A stretch of 64,000 bases of DNA from Acanthosepion esculentum (taxonomy: Eukaryota; Mollusca; Cephalopoda; Sepiida; Sepiidae), in assembly GCA_964036315.1 (NCBI GenBank), contig CAXIWW010000817.1:9955501-10019500 (forward strand), in the 5' to 3' direction. The first letter of the stretch is position 1; every line of letters begins with the position of its first letter. Under the pieces are notes generated by a model, which saw nothing but the letters and a program-made list of their open reading frames with translations, ran no database searches and was not told the DNA's origin. The translations under genes and the position numbers were made by a program. Shown here piece after piece: positions 39,801 to 53,030 of this stretch.

Positions 39801-41682
39801 AGTACCAACAGCTGATAGCAAAAGTGCCAACAGCTGATAGCAAAAGTACCAACAGCTGATAGCAAAAGTGCCAACAGATGAAACCAAAAGTGCCAAAAGC
39901 TGATAGCAAAAGTGCCAACAGCTGATAGCAAAAGTGCCAACAGCTGATAGCAAAAGTGCCAACAACTGGTAGCAAAAGTTCCAACAGCACCACAGTGCCA
40001 ACTAGTCCTAGATATGACTATAAACTACATATGACAGCAAGGCTTCTGATCATAAAGGTTACCAGCTGTGAGCAAATATATGACCCCCCACTGAAGAAAA
40101 AAACACTATTAAAGTATAAAAATACAGGTTTATATAAAAACTTGCGAACAACACAAGTTTATAGCAAAAGTGCCAACAGCACCACAGCTGATAGCAAAAG
40201 TGCAAACAGCTGATAGCAAAATTGACAACAGCTGATAGCAAAAGTGCCAACAGCTGATAGCAAAAGTGCCAACAGCACCACAGTGCTAACTAGTCCTAGG
40301 TATGACTATAAACTACATCTGACAGCAAGGCTTCTGATCAAAAATGGTCCCAGCTATGAGCAAATACTGACCCCCCACTAAAAAAAAAACTATATGAAAG
40401 TATAAAAATACATGTTTATATGAAAACTAGCGAACAACTCCAGTTAATAGGAAAAGTGCCAACAGAACCACAACTGATAGCAAAAGTGCCAACAGCTGAT
40501 AGCAAAAGTGCCAACAGCTGATACCAAAAGTGCCAAAAGCTGATAGCAAAAGTGCCAACAACTGATAGCAAAAGTGACAACAGCTGATAGCAAAAGTGCC
40601 AACAGCTGATACCAATTTTGCCAAAAGCTGATAGCAAAAGTGCCAACAGCTGATAGCAAAAGTGCAAACAGCTGATAGCAAAAGTGCCAACAGCACCACA
40701 GTGCTAACTGGTCCTAGGTATGACTATAAACTACATCTGACAGCAAGGCTTCTGATCCCAAAGGGTCCCAGCTATGAGCAAATAGTGACCCCCCACTAAA
40801 AAAAAAACACTATGAAAGTATAAATATACATGTTTATATAAACACTTGCGAACAACACCAGTTGATAGCAAAAGTGCCAACAGCACCACAGCTGATAGCG
40901 AAAGTGCCAACAGCTGATAGCAAAAGTGTCAACAGCTGATAGCAAAAGTGCCAGCAGCTGATAGCAAACGTGCCAACAGCTGATAGCAAAAGTGCCAACA
41001 GCACCGCAGTGCCAACTAGTCCTAGGTATGACTATAAACTACATCTGACAGCAAGGCTTCTGATCACAAAGGGTCCCAGCTATGATCAAATAGTTACCCC
41101 CACTAAAAAAAAAAAAAATGAAAGTATAAAATACATGTTTATATTAAAACTTGCGAACAACACCAGTTGATAGCAAAAGTGCAAACAGCACCACAGCTGA
41201 TAGCAAAAGTGCCAACAGCTGATAGCAAATGTGCCAACAGCTGATTTCAAAAGTGCCAAAAGCTGATAGCAAAATGCCAACAGCTGATAGCAAAAGTGCC
41301 AACAGCTGATAGCAAAAGTGCCAAAAGCTGAGAGCAAAAGTGCCGACAGCTGATAGCAAATGTGCCAACAGCTCATAGCAAAAGCGCCAACAGCACCACA
41401 GTGCCAACTAGTCCTAGATATGATTATAAACTACATCTGACATCAAGGCTTCCGATCACAAAAGGTACCAGCTATGAGCAAATAGTGACACCCCACTAAA
41501 GAAAAACACTATGAATGTATAAAAATACATGTTTATATAAAAACTTGCGAACAACACCAGTTGATAGCAAAAGTGCCAACAGCACCACAGCTGATAGCAA
41601 AAGTGCCAACAGCTGATAGCAAAAGTGCCAACAGCTGATAGCAAAAGTGCCAAAAGCACCACAGTGCCAACTAGTCCTAGGT
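36820..41682 (+). repeat. 2,545-bp higher-order tandem duplication
   Basis: Copy 1 is about 36,820-39,364 and copy 2 about 39,365-41,682. Landmarks, rare monomers and even A-tract lengths recur at a constant offset of 2,545 bp (for example AATCCTAGGT at 36,911 and 39,456). Very few differences were seen, such as GTGCAAAC versus GTGCCAAC near 39,085/41,630. Copy 2 diverges after 41,682, where the GTATTAATATAAAC core of copy 1 is replaced by a standard one. Confidence 0.92.
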
Positions 41683-43196
41683 ATGACTATAAACTACATC
41701 TGACAGCAAGGCTTCTGATCACAAAGGGTCCCAGCTATGAGCAAATAGTTACCCCCCACTAAAAAAAAACACTATGAAAGTATAAAATACCTGTTTATAT
41801 AAAAACTTGCGAACAACACCAGTTGATAGCAAAAGTGCAAACGGCACCACAGCTGATAGCAAAAGTGCCAACAGGTGAAAACAAAAGTGCCAACAGCTGA
41901 TAGCAAAAGTGCCAACAGCACCACAGTGCCAACTAGTCTTAGGTATGACTATAAACTACATCTGACAGCAAGGCTTCTGATCACAAACGGTCCCAGCTAT
42001 GAGCAAATAGTGTCCCCCCACTAAAAAAAAAACAGTATGAAAGTATAAAAATACATGTATTAATAAAAGCTTGCGAACAACACCAGTTGATAGCAAAAGT
42101 GCCAACAGTACCACAGCTGATAGCAAAAGTGCCAACAGCTGATAGCAAAAGAGCCAACAGCACCACAGTGCAAACTATTCCTAGGTATGACTATAAACTA
42201 CATCTGACAGCAAGGATTCTGATCACAAAGGGTCCCAGCTATGAGCAAATAGTGACCCCCCACTAAAAAAAAAACACTATGAAAGTATAAATATACATGT
42301 TTATATAAACACTTGCGAACAACACCAGTTGATAGCAAAAGTGCCAACAGCACCACAGCTGATAGCAAAAGTGCTAGTAGCTGATAGCAAAAGTGCCAAC
42401 AGCTGATAGCAAAAGTGCCAACAGCTGATAGCAAAAGTGCCAACAGCACCACATTGCCAACTAGTCCTAGGTATGGTTATAAACTACATCTGACGGTAAG
42501 GCTTCTGATCACAAAGTGTCCCAGCTATGAGCAAATAGTGAACCCGTCTAAAAAAAAACACTATGAATGTATAAAAATACATGTTTATATAAAAACTTGC
42601 GAACAACACCAGTTGATAGCAAAATTGCCAACAGCACCACAGCTGATAGCAAAAGTGCAAACAGCTGATAGCAAATGTGCCAACAGCTGATAGCAAAAGT
42701 GCCAACAGCACCACAGTGCCAACTAGTCCTAGGTATGACTATAAACTACATCTGACTGCAAGGCTTCTGATCTCAAAGGGTCCCAGCTATGAGCAAATAG
42801 TGACCCCCCACTAAAAAAAAAAACACTATGAAAATATAAAAATACATGTTTATATAAAAACTTGCGAACAACACCAGTTGATAGCAAAAGTGCCAACAGC
42901 ACCACAGCTAATAGCAAAAGTGCCAACAGCTGATAGCAAAAGTGCCAACAGATGATACCAAAAGTGCCAACAGCTGATAGCAAAAGTGCCAACAGCTGAT
43001 AGTAAAAGTGGCAACAGCTGATACCAAAAGTGCCAAAAGCTCATAGCAAAAGTGCCAACAGCTGATAGTAAAAGTGCCAACAGCTGATAGCAAAAGTGCC
43101 AACAGCTGATAGCAAAAGTGCCAACAGCCCCACAGTGCCAACTAGTCCTAGGTATGACTATAAAGTACATCTGACAGCAAGGCTTCTGATCACAAA

Positions 43197-43320
43197 GGGT
43201 CCTAGCTATGATCAAATAGTTACCCCCCACTAAAAAAAACACTATGAAAGTATAAAAGGGTGTCATCTATGAGCAAATAATGACCCCCCACTAAAAAAAA
43301 AACACTATGAAAGTATAAAA
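43197..43320 (+). repeat. Partial core duplicated within a core (61-bp offset)
   Basis: GGGT at 43,197 begins a normal core segment that runs through the C- and A-tracts to AGTATAAAA, then jumps back to GGGTGTCATCTATGAGC at 43,258 and repeats the same tracts before continuing normally. There is no monomer between the two partial cores. The join coincides with the start of the mosaic copy that follows. Confidence 0.88.
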
Positions 43321-45330
43321 ATACATGTTTATATAAAAACTTGCGAACAACACCAGTTGATAGCAAAAGTGCCAACAGCACCACAGCTGATAGCGAAAGT
43401 GCCAACAGCTGATAGCAAAAGTGTCAACAGCTGATAGCAAAAGTGCCAGCAGCTGATAGCAAACGTGCCAACAGCTGATAGCAAAAGTGCCAACAGCACC
43501 GCAGTGCCAACTAGTCCTAGGTATGACTATAAACTACATCTGACAGCAAGGCTTCTGATCACAAAGGGTCCCAGCTATGATCAAATAGTTACCCCCCACT
43601 AAAAAAAAAAAAAATGAAAGTATAAAATACATGTTTATATTAAAACTTGCGAACAACACCAGTTGATAGCAAAAGTGCAAACAGCACCACAGCTGATAGC
43701 AAAAGTGCCAACAGTTCATAGCAAAAGTGCCAACAGCTGATAGCAAAAGTGCCAACAGAACCACAGTGCAAACTAGTCCTAGGTATGACTATAAACTGCA
43801 TCTGACAGCAAGGCTTCTGATCACAAACGGTCCCAGCTATGAGCAAATAGTGACCCCCCACTAAAAAAAAAACACTATGAATGTATAAAAATTCATGTTT
43901 TAATAAAAACTTGCGAACAACGCCAGTTGATAGCAAAAGTGCCAACAGCACCACAGCTGATAGCAAAAGTGCCAACAGCTGATAGCAAATGTGCCAACAG
44001 CTGATTTCAAAAGTGCCAAAAGCTGATAGCAAAATGCCAACAGCTGATAGCAAAAGTGCCAACAGCTGATAGCAAAAGTGCCAAAAGCTGAGAGCAAAAG
44101 TGCCGACAGCTGATAGCAAATGTGCCAACAGCTGATAGCAAAAGCGCCAACAGCACCACAGTGCCAACTAGTCCTAGATATGATTATAAACTACATCTGA
44201 CATCAAGGCTTCCGATCACAAAAGGTACCAGCTATGAGCAAATAGTGACACCCCACTAAAGAAAAACACTATGAATGTATAAAAATACATGTTTATATAA
44301 AAACTTGCGAACAACACCAGTTGATAGCAAAAGTGCCAACAGCACCACAGCTGATAGCAAAAGTGCCAACAGCTGATAGCAAAAGTGCAAACAGCTGATA
44401 GCAAAAGTGCCAAAAGCACCACAGTGCCAACTAGTCCTAGGTATTAATATAAACTACATCTGACAGCAAGTCTTCTGATCACAAAGTGTCCCAGCTATGA
44501 GAAAATAGTGAACCCCCACTAAAAAAAACACTATGAATGTATAAAAATACATGTTTATATAAAAACTTGCGAACAACACCAGTTGATAGCAAAAGTGCCA
44601 ACAGCACCACAGCTGATAGCAAAAGTGCCAACAGCTGATAGCAAAAGTGCCAGCAGCTGATAGCAAAAGTGCCAACAGCTGATAGCAAAAGTGCCAAAAG
44701 CACCACAGTGCCAACTAGTCCTAGGTATGACTATAAACTACATCTGACAGCAAGGCTTCTGATCACAAAGGGTCCCAGCTATGAGCAAATAGTTACCCCC
44801 CACTAAAAAAAAACACTATGAAAGTATAAAATACCTGTTTATATAAAAACTTGCGAACAACACCAGTTGATAGCAAAAGTGCAAACGGCACCACAGCTGA
44901 TAGCAAAAGTGCCAACAGGTGAAAACAAAAGTGCCAACAGCTGATAGCAAAAGTGCCAACAGCACCACAGTGCCAACTAGTCTTAGGTTTGACTATAAAC
45001 TACATCTGACAGCAAGGCTTCTGATCACAAACGGTCCCAGCTATGAGCAAATAGTGTCCCCCCACTAAAAAAAAAACAGTATGAAAGTATAAAAATACAT
45101 GTATTAATAAAAGCTTGCGAACAACACCAGTTGATAGCAAAAGTGCCAACAGTACCACAGCTGATAGCAAAAGTGCCAACAGCTGATAGCAAAAGTGCCA
45201 ACAGCACCACAGTGCAAACTATTCCTAGGTATGACTATAAACTACATCTGACAGCAAGGATTCTGATCACAAAGGGTCCCAGCTATGAGCAAATAGTGAC
45301 CCCCCCACTAAAAAAAAAACACTATGAAAG
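43258..45330 (+). repeat. Mosaic third copy of the 38-42 kb region
   Basis: Piecewise offsets show recombination. 43,325-43,715 matches 40,830-41,220 (2,495). 43,966-44,420 matches 41,206-41,660 (2,760). 44,442-44,700 matches 39,137-39,395 (5,305), including GTATTAATATAAAC. 44,694-45,330 matches 41,650-42,285 (3,044), including GTATTAATAAAAGCTTGCG. A 265-bp unit inserted at about 43,700-43,965 explains the step from 2,495 to 2,760. Confidence 0.85.
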
Positions 45331-47059
45331 TATAAAAATACATATTTCTATAAAAACTTGCGAACAACACCCGTTGATAGCAAAAGTGCCAACAGCTGAT
45401 ACCAAAAGTGCCAAAAGCTGGTACCAAAAGTGCCAACAGCTGATAGCAAAAGTGCCAACAGCTGATAGCAAAAGTGCCAACAGCACCACAGTGCCAACTA
45501 GTCCTAGGTATGACTATAAACTACATCTGACAGCAAGGCTTCTGATCACAAAGGGTCCCAGCTATGAGCAAATAGTGACCCCCCACTAAAAAAAAAAACT
45601 AGGAAAGTATAAAAATACATGTTTATATAAAAACTTGCGAACAACACCAGTTGATAGCAAAAATGCAAACAGCACCACAGCTGATAGCAAAAGTGCCAAC
45701 AGCTGATAGCAAAAGTGCCAAAAGCTGATAGCAAAAGTGCCAACAGCTGATAGCAAAAGTGCCAACAGCACCACAGTGCCAACTAGTCCTAGGTATGACT
45801 ATAAACTACATCTGACAGCAAGGCTTCTGACCACAAAGGGTCCATGCTATGAGCAAATAGTTACCCCCCACTAAAACAAAACTCTATGAAAATATAAATA
45901 TACATGTTTATATAAAACTTGCGAACAACACCAGTTGATAGGAAAAGTGAAAACAGCACCACAGCTGATAGCAAACAGCAAACAGGTGATAGCAAAAGTG
46001 CCAACAGCTGATAGCAAAAGTGCCAACAGCACCACAGTGCCAACTAGTCCTAGGTATGACTATAAACTACATCTGACATAAGGCTTCTGATCACAAAGGG
46101 TCCCAGCTATGAGCAAATAGTGACCCCCCACTAAAAAAAAAAACACTGTGAAAGTATAAAAATACATGTTTATATAAAAACTTGCGAACAACACGAGTTG
46201 ATAGCAAAAGTGCCAACAGCACCACAGCTGATAGCAAAAGTGCCAACAGCTGATAGCAAAAGTGCCAACAGCTGATACCAAAAGTGCCAAAAGCTGATAG
46301 CAAAAGTGCCAACAGATGATACCAAAAGTGCTAAAAGCTGATAGCAAAAGTGCCAAAAGCTTATAGCAAAAGTGCCAACAGCTGATAGCAAAAGTGCCAA
46401 CAGTTGATAGCAAAAGTTCCAACAGCTGATAACAAAAATGCCAACAGCTGATAGAAAAAGTGCCAACAGCGGATAGAAAAAGTGCCAACAGCGCCACAGT
46501 GCCAACTAGTCCTAGGTATGACTATAAACTACTTCTGACAGCAAGTCTTCTGATCACAAAGGGTCCCAGCTATGAGCAAATAGTGACCCCCCCTAAAAAA
46601 AAAACATTATGAAAGTATAAAAATACATGTTTATATAAAAACTTGCGAACAACACCAGTTGATAGAAAAAGTGCCAACAGCACCACAGCTGATAGCAGAA
46701 TTGCCAACAGCTGATTTCAAAAGTGCCAACTGCTGATAGCAAAAGTGCCAACAGCTGATAGCAAAAGTGCCAACAGCACCACAGTGCCAACTAGTCCTAG
46801 GTATGACTATAAACTACATCTGACAGCAAGGCTTCTGATCACAAAGGGTCCCAGCTATGAGCAAATAGTGACCCCCCACTAAAAAAAAAACACTATGAAA
46901 GTATAAAAATACATGTTTATATAAAAACTTTCGAACAACACCAGTTGATAGCAAAAGTGCCAACAGCACCACAGCTGATAGCAAAAGTGCCAACAGCTGA
47001 TAGCAAAAGTGCCAACAGCTGTTAGCAAAAGTGCCAACAGCACCACAGTGCCAATTAGT

Positions 47060-47249
47060 CCTAGGTATGACTATAAACTACATCTGACAGCAAGGCTTCT
47101 GATCACAAACGGTCCCAGCTATGAGCAAATAGTGACCCCCTCACTAAAAAAAAACATTATGAAAGTATAAAAATACATGTTTATATAAAAACTTGCGAAC
47201 AACACCAGTTGATAGCAAAAGTGCCAACAGCAACACAGTGCCAACTATT
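47060..47249 (+). repeat. Minimal unit in plus orientation (190 bp)
   Basis: Landmarks are 190 bp apart. One monomer-like segment is followed by the cassette variant AGCAACAC and the next core, whose landmark is mutated to ACTATTCCTAGG. Minimal units therefore occur in both orientations and in separate blocks. Confidence 0.88.
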
Positions 47250-48859
47250 CCTAGGTATCACTATAACCTACATCTGCCAGCAAGGCTTCTGATCACAAGC
47301 GGTCTCAGCTATGAGCAAATAGTGACACCCCACGAAAAAAAAACACTATGAAAGTATAAAAATACATGTTTATATAAAAACTTGCGAACAACACCAGTTG
47401 ATAGCAAAAGTGCCTAACCTGATAGCAAATGTGCAAACAGCTGATAGCAAAAGTGCCAACAGCTGTTAGCAAAAGTGCCAACAGCACCACAGTGCCAATT
47501 AGTCCTAGGTATGACTATAAACTACTTCTGACAGCAAGGCTTCTGATCCCAGCTATGAGCAAATAGTGACACCTCCACTAAAAAAAAACACTATGAATGT
47601 ATAAAAATACATGTTTATATAAAAACCTGCGAACAACAACAGTTGATAGCAAAAGTGCCAACAGCTGATAGCAAAAGTTCCAACATCTGAGAGCAAAAGT
47701 GCCAACAGCTGATAGCAAAAGTGCCAACAGCTGATAGCAAAAGTGCCAACAGCACCACAGTGCCAACTTGTGTTAGGTATGACTATAAACTACATCTGAC
47801 AGCAAGGCTTCTGATCACAAAGGGTCCCAGCTATGAGCAAATAGTGGCCCCCCACTAAAAAAAAACACTATGAAAGTATAAAAATACATGTTTATATAAA
47901 AACTTGCGAACAACACCAGTTGATAGCAAAAGTGCCAACAGGACCACAGTTTATAGCAAAAGTGCCAACAGCTGATAGCAAAAGTGACAACAGCTGATAG
48001 CAAAAGTGCCAAAAGCTGATAGCAAAAGTGCCAACAGCTGATAGCAAAAGTGCCAACAGCACCACAGTGCCAACTAGTCCTAGGTATGACTATAAACTAC
48101 ATCTGACAGCAAGGCTTCTGATCACAAATGTTCCCAGCTATGAGCAAATAGTGGCCCCCCCACTAAAAAAAACACTATGAATGTATAAAAATACATGTTT
48201 ATATAAAAACTTGCGAACAACACCAGTTGATAGCAAAAGTGCCAACAGAACCACAGCTGATAGCAAAAGTGCCAAAAGCTGATAGCAAAAGTGCCAACAG
48301 CTGATAACCAAAGTTACAACAGCTGATAGCAAAAGTGCCAACAGCTGATAGCAAAAGTGCCAACAGCACCACATTGCCAACTAGTCCTAGGTATGATTAT
48401 AAACTACATCTGACAGCAAGGCTTCTGATCACAAAGGGTCCCAGCTATGAGAAAATAGTGACCCGCCACTAAAAAAAAAAAATACGAATGTATAAAAATA
48501 CATGTTTATATAAAAACTTGCGAACAACAACAGTTGATAGCAAAAGTGCCAACAGCACCACAGCTGATAGCAAAAGTGCCAACAGCTGATAGGAAAAGTG
48601 CCAACAGCTGATAGCAAAAGTGCCAACAGCACCACAGTGCCAACTAGTCCTAGGTATGACTATAAACTACATCTGACAGCAAGGCTTCTGGTCACAAAGT
48701 GTCCCAGTTATGAGCAAATAGTGACCCCCACTAAAAAAAAATACACTATGAAAGTATAAAAATACATGTTTAGATAAAAAATTGCGAACAACACCAGTTG
48801 ATAGCAAAAGTGCCAACAGCTGATAGCAAAAGTGCCAAAAGCTGCTTGCAAAAGTGCCA

Positions 48860-48890
48860 ACAGCTGATAGCAAAGTTGGCACTTTTGCTA
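48860..48890. other. Tail-to-tail breakpoint (plus to minus) T2
   Basis: A plus-oriented monomer (CAGCTGATAGCAAAG) is joined to a minus-oriented monomer (TTGGCACTTTTGC) within one base or two; GT is shared. This creates an inverted repeat AAAAGTGCCAA/TTGGCACTTTT with 15 bases between the arms. Confidence 0.9.
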
Positions 48891-49122
48891 TCAGCTTTTG
48901 GCACTTTTGCTATCAACTGTTGGCACTTTTGCTATCAGCTGTAGTGCTGTTGGCACTTTTGCTATCAACTGGTGCTGTTCTCAAGTTTTTATATAAACAT
49001 GTATTTTTATACTTTCATAGTGTTTTTTTTTTTAGTGGGGGGTCACTATTTGAACATAGCTGGGACCCTTTGTGATCAGAAGCCTTGCTGTCAGTGTAGT
49101 TCATAATCATACCTTGGACTAG

Positions 49123-50220
49123 TTGGCAATGTGGTGCTGTTGGCACTTTTGGTATCAGCTTTTGGCACTTTTGCTATCAGCTGTTTGCAATTTTGCTATC
49201 AGCTGTTGGCACTTTTGCTATCAGCTGTGGTGCTGTTGGCACTTTTTCTATCAACTGGTGTTGTTCGCAAGTTTTTATATAAACATGTATTTTTATATTT
49301 TCATAGTGTTTTTTTTTTAGTGGGGGTCATTCTTTGCTCATAGCTTGGACCCTATGTGATCAGAAGCCTTGCTGTCAGATGTAGTTTATAGTCATACCTA
49401 GGACTAGTTGGCACTGTGGTGCTGTTGGCACTTTTGCTATCAGCTGTTGGCACTTTTGCTATCAGCTGTTGGCACTTTTGGTATCAGCTGTTGGCACTTT
49501 TGCTATCAGCTATTGGCACTTTTGCTATCAGCTGTTGGCACTTTTGCTATCATCTGTGGTGCTGTTGGCACATTTGCTATCAACTGGTGTTGTTCGCAAG
49601 TTTTTATATAAACATGTATTTTTATACTTTCATAGTGTTTTTTTTTAGAGGGGGGTCACTATTTGCTCATAGCTTGGACCCTTTGTGATCAGAAGCCTTG
49701 CTGTCAGATGTAGTTTATAGTCATACCTAGGACTAGTTGGGAATGTGGTGCTGTTGGCACTTTTGCTATCAGCTGTTGGCACTTTTGCTATCAGCTGTTC
49801 GCACTTTTGCTATCAGCTGTGGTGCTGTTTGCACTTTTGCTATCAACTGGTGTTGTTCGCAAGTTTTTATATAAACATGTATTTTTATACTTTCATAGAG
49901 TTTTTTTTTTTGTGGGGGGTCACTATTTGCTCATAGCTGGGACACTTTGTGATCAGAAGCCTTGCTGTCAGATGTAGTTTATAATCATACCTAGGACTAG
50001 TTGGCAATGTGGTGCTGTTGGCACTTTTGGTATCAGCTTTTGGCACTTTTGCTATCAGCTGTTTGCAATTTTGCTATCAGCTGTTGGCACTTTTGCTATC
50101 AGCTGTGGTGCTGCTGGCACTTTTGCTATCAACTGGTGTTGTTCGCAAGTTTTCATAGAAACATGTATTTTTATACTTTCATAGTGTTTTTTTTTTAGTG
50201 GGGGGTCACTATTTGCTCAG
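49123..50220 (-). repeat. 878-bp-offset duplication
   Basis: The array at 49,123-49,320 (monomer order with GGTATCAGCTTTTGG then CTGTTTGCAATTTTGC) recurs at 50,001-50,198 with offset 878. Small differences such as GCTGCTGGCAC in the second copy are visible. Confidence 0.85.
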
Positions 50221-50545
50221 AGCTGGGACCCTTTGTGATCAGAATCCTTGTGGTTAGATGTAGTTTATAGTCATACCTAGGACTAGTTGGCACTGTGGTG
50301 CTGTTGGCACTTTTGCTATCAGCTGTTGGCACTTTTGCGATCAGCTGTTGGAACTTTTACTATCAGCTGTTGGAACTTTTGCTATCAACTGGTGGTATTC
50401 GCAAGTTTTTATATAAACATGTATTTTTTACTTTCATAGTGTTTTTTTTTTAGTGGGGGGTCACTATTTGCTCAGAGCTGGGACCCTTTGTGATCAGAAT
50501 CCTTGTGGTTAGATGTAGTTTATAGTCATACCTAGGACTAGTTGG
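50200..50545 (-). repeat. 255-bp-offset core duplication
   Basis: The rare core CTCAGAGCTGGG with AGAATCCTTGTGGTTAG at 50,216-50,290 is repeated at 50,471-50,545 without a visible difference. Confidence 0.87.
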
Positions 50546-52205
50546 CACTGTGGTGCTGTTGGCACTTTTGCTATCAGCTGTTGACACTTTTGCTATCAGC
50601 TGTTGGAACTTTTGCTATCAGCTGTTGGCACTTTTGCTATCAGCTGTTGGCACTTTTGCTATCAGCTTTTGGCACTTTCGCTATCAGCTGTTGGCACTTT
50701 TGCTATCAGCTGTTGGCTCTTTTGCTATCAGCTGTTGGCACTTTTGATATCAGCTGGGGTGCTGTTGGCACTTTTGCTATCAACTGGTGTTGTTCGCAAT
50801 TGTTTATATAAACATGTATTTTTATACTTTCATAGTGTTTTTTTTTAGTGGGGGGTCACTATTTGCTCATAGCTGGGACCCTTTGTGATCAGAAGCCTTG
50901 CTGTCAGATGTAGTTCATAGTCATACCTAGGTTTAGTTGGCACTGTCGTGCTGTTGGCACGTTTGGTATCAACTGACGGCACTTTTGCTATCAGCTCTTG
51001 GCACTTTTGCTATCAGCCGTTGAGACTTTTGGTATCAGCTGTTGGCACTTTTGCTATCAGCTGTTGGCACTTTTGCTATCAGCTTTTGGCACTTTTGGTA
51101 TAAGCTGTTGGCACTTTTGCTATCAGCTGTTGGCACTTTTGCTATCAGCTGGGGTGCTGTTGGCACTTTTGCTATCAACTGGTGTTGTTCGGAAGTTTTT
51201 ATATAAACATGTATTTTTATACTTTCATAGTGTTTTCTTTTAGTGGGGGGTAACTATTTGCTCATAGCTGGGACCCTTTGTGATCAGAAGCCTTGCTGTC
51301 AGATGTAGTTTATAGTCATACCTAAGACTAGTTGGCACTGTGGTGCTGTTGGCACTATTGCTATCAGCTGTTGGCACTTTTGCTATCAGCTGTTGGCACT
51401 TTTGCTATCAGCTTTTGGCACTTTTGGTATCAGCTGTTGGCACTTTTGCTATCAGCTGTTGGCACTTTTGCTATCAGCTGTGGTGCTGTTGGCACTTTTG
51501 CTATCAAGTGGTGTTGTTCGCAAGTTTTTATATAAACATGTATTTTTATACATTCATAGTGTTTTTTTTTAGTTGGGGGTCACTATTTGCTCATAGCTGG
51601 GACCCTTTGTGATCAGAAGCCTTGCTGTCAGATGTAGTTTATAATCATACCTAGGACTAGTTGGCACTGTGGTGCTGTTGGCACTTTTGCTATCAGCTGT
51701 TGGCTCTTTTGCTATCAGCTGTTGGCACTTTTGGTATCAGCTGTTGGCACTTTTGGTATCAGCTGTTGGCACTTTTGCTATCATCTGTGGTGCTGTTGGC
51801 ACTTTTGCTATCAACTGGTGTTGTTGGCTAGTTTTTTATATAAACATGTATTTTTATACATTCATAGTGTTTTTTTTTTTAGTGGGGGGTCACTATTTGC
51901 TCATAGCTGGGACCCTTTGTGAACAGAAGCCTTGCTTTCAGATGTAGTTTATAGTCATACCTAGGACTAGTTGGCAATGTGGTGCTGTTGGCACTTTTGC
52001 TATCAGCTGTTGGCACTTTTGCTATCAGCTGTTGACACTTTTGCTATCAGCTTTGGTGCTGTTGGCACTTTTCCTATCAACTGGTGTTGTTCGCAAGTTT
52101 TTATATAAAAATGTATTTTTATAATTTCATAGTGTTTTTTTTTTAGTGGGGGGTCACTATTTGCTCATAGCTGGGACCCTTTGTGATCAGAAGCCTTGCT
52201 GTCAG

Positions 52206-53030
52206 ATGTTGTTTATAGTCATACCTAGGACTCTTTGGCAATGTGGTGCTGTTGGCACTTTTGCTATCAGCTGTTGGCAGTTTTGCTATCAGATATTGGT
52301 ACTTTTGCTATCAGCAGTTGGCACTTTTGCTATCTGCTGTGGTGCTGTTGGCACTTTTGCTATAAACTGGTGTTGTTCGAAAGTTTTTATATAAACATCT
52401 ATTTTTATACATTCATAATGTTTTTTTTTAGTGGGGGGTCACTATTTGCTCATAGCTGGGACCCTTTGTGATCAGAAGCCTTGCTGTCAGATGTTGTTTA
52501 TAGTCATACCTAGGACTATTTGGCAATGTGGTGCTGTTGGCACTTTTGCTATCAGCTGTTGGCAGTTTTGCTATCAGATATTGGTACTTTTGCTATCAGC
52601 AGTTGGCACTTTTGCTATCTGCTGTGGTGCTGTTGGCACTTTTGCTATCAACTGGTGTTGTTCGCAAGTTTTATATAAACATGTATTTTTATACATTCGA
52701 AGTGTTTTTTTTTAGTGGACGGTCACTATTTGCTCAGAGATGGGACCCTTTGTGATCAGAAGCATTGCTGTCAGATGTAGATTATAGTCAAACCTAGGAC
52801 TAGTTGGCAATGTGGTGCTGTTGGCACTTTTTCTATCAGCTGTTGGCACTTTTGCTATCAGCTGTTGGCATTTTGCTATCAGCTGTTAGCACTTTTGCTA
52901 TCTGCTGTGGTGCTGTTGGCACTTTTGCTATAAACTGGTGTTGTTCGAAAGTTTTTATATAAACATCTATTTTTATACATTCATAATGTTTTTTTTTAGT
53001 GGGGGGTCACTATTTGCTCATAGCTGGGAC
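52206..53030 (-). repeat. 285-bp-offset pair plus a third partial copy
   Basis: ATGTTGTTTATAG, CAGATATTGGTAC and CAGCAGTTGGCAC occur at 52,206-52,340 and again 285 bp later. The core with GTTCGAAAGTTTTT and CATTCATAATG at 52,378 recurs at 52,946 (offset 568). A core with AGTGGACGGTCAC at 52,716 has an inverted relative at 33.2 kb. Confidence 0.85.

Larger units (their letters stand above)
25807..48875 (+). repeat. Satellite block 3, plus orientation (largest block)
   Basis: This is 23 kb of the satellite in plus orientation. Its first 0.7 kb has an inverted relative next to the 63.8 kb junction. Segment 26.37-27.05 kb is duplicated at 28.89-29.52 kb. Segment 29.5-30.04 kb has an inverted relative at 18.34-19.14 kb. 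The stretch 35.85-45.33 kb is a nest of higher-order duplications with offsets of 1,143, 2,495, 2,545, 2,760, 3,044 and 5,305 bp. A minimal unit lies at 47,060-47,249. The block ends at a breakpoint inside a monomer at about 48,875. No gene is seen. Confidence 0.95.
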
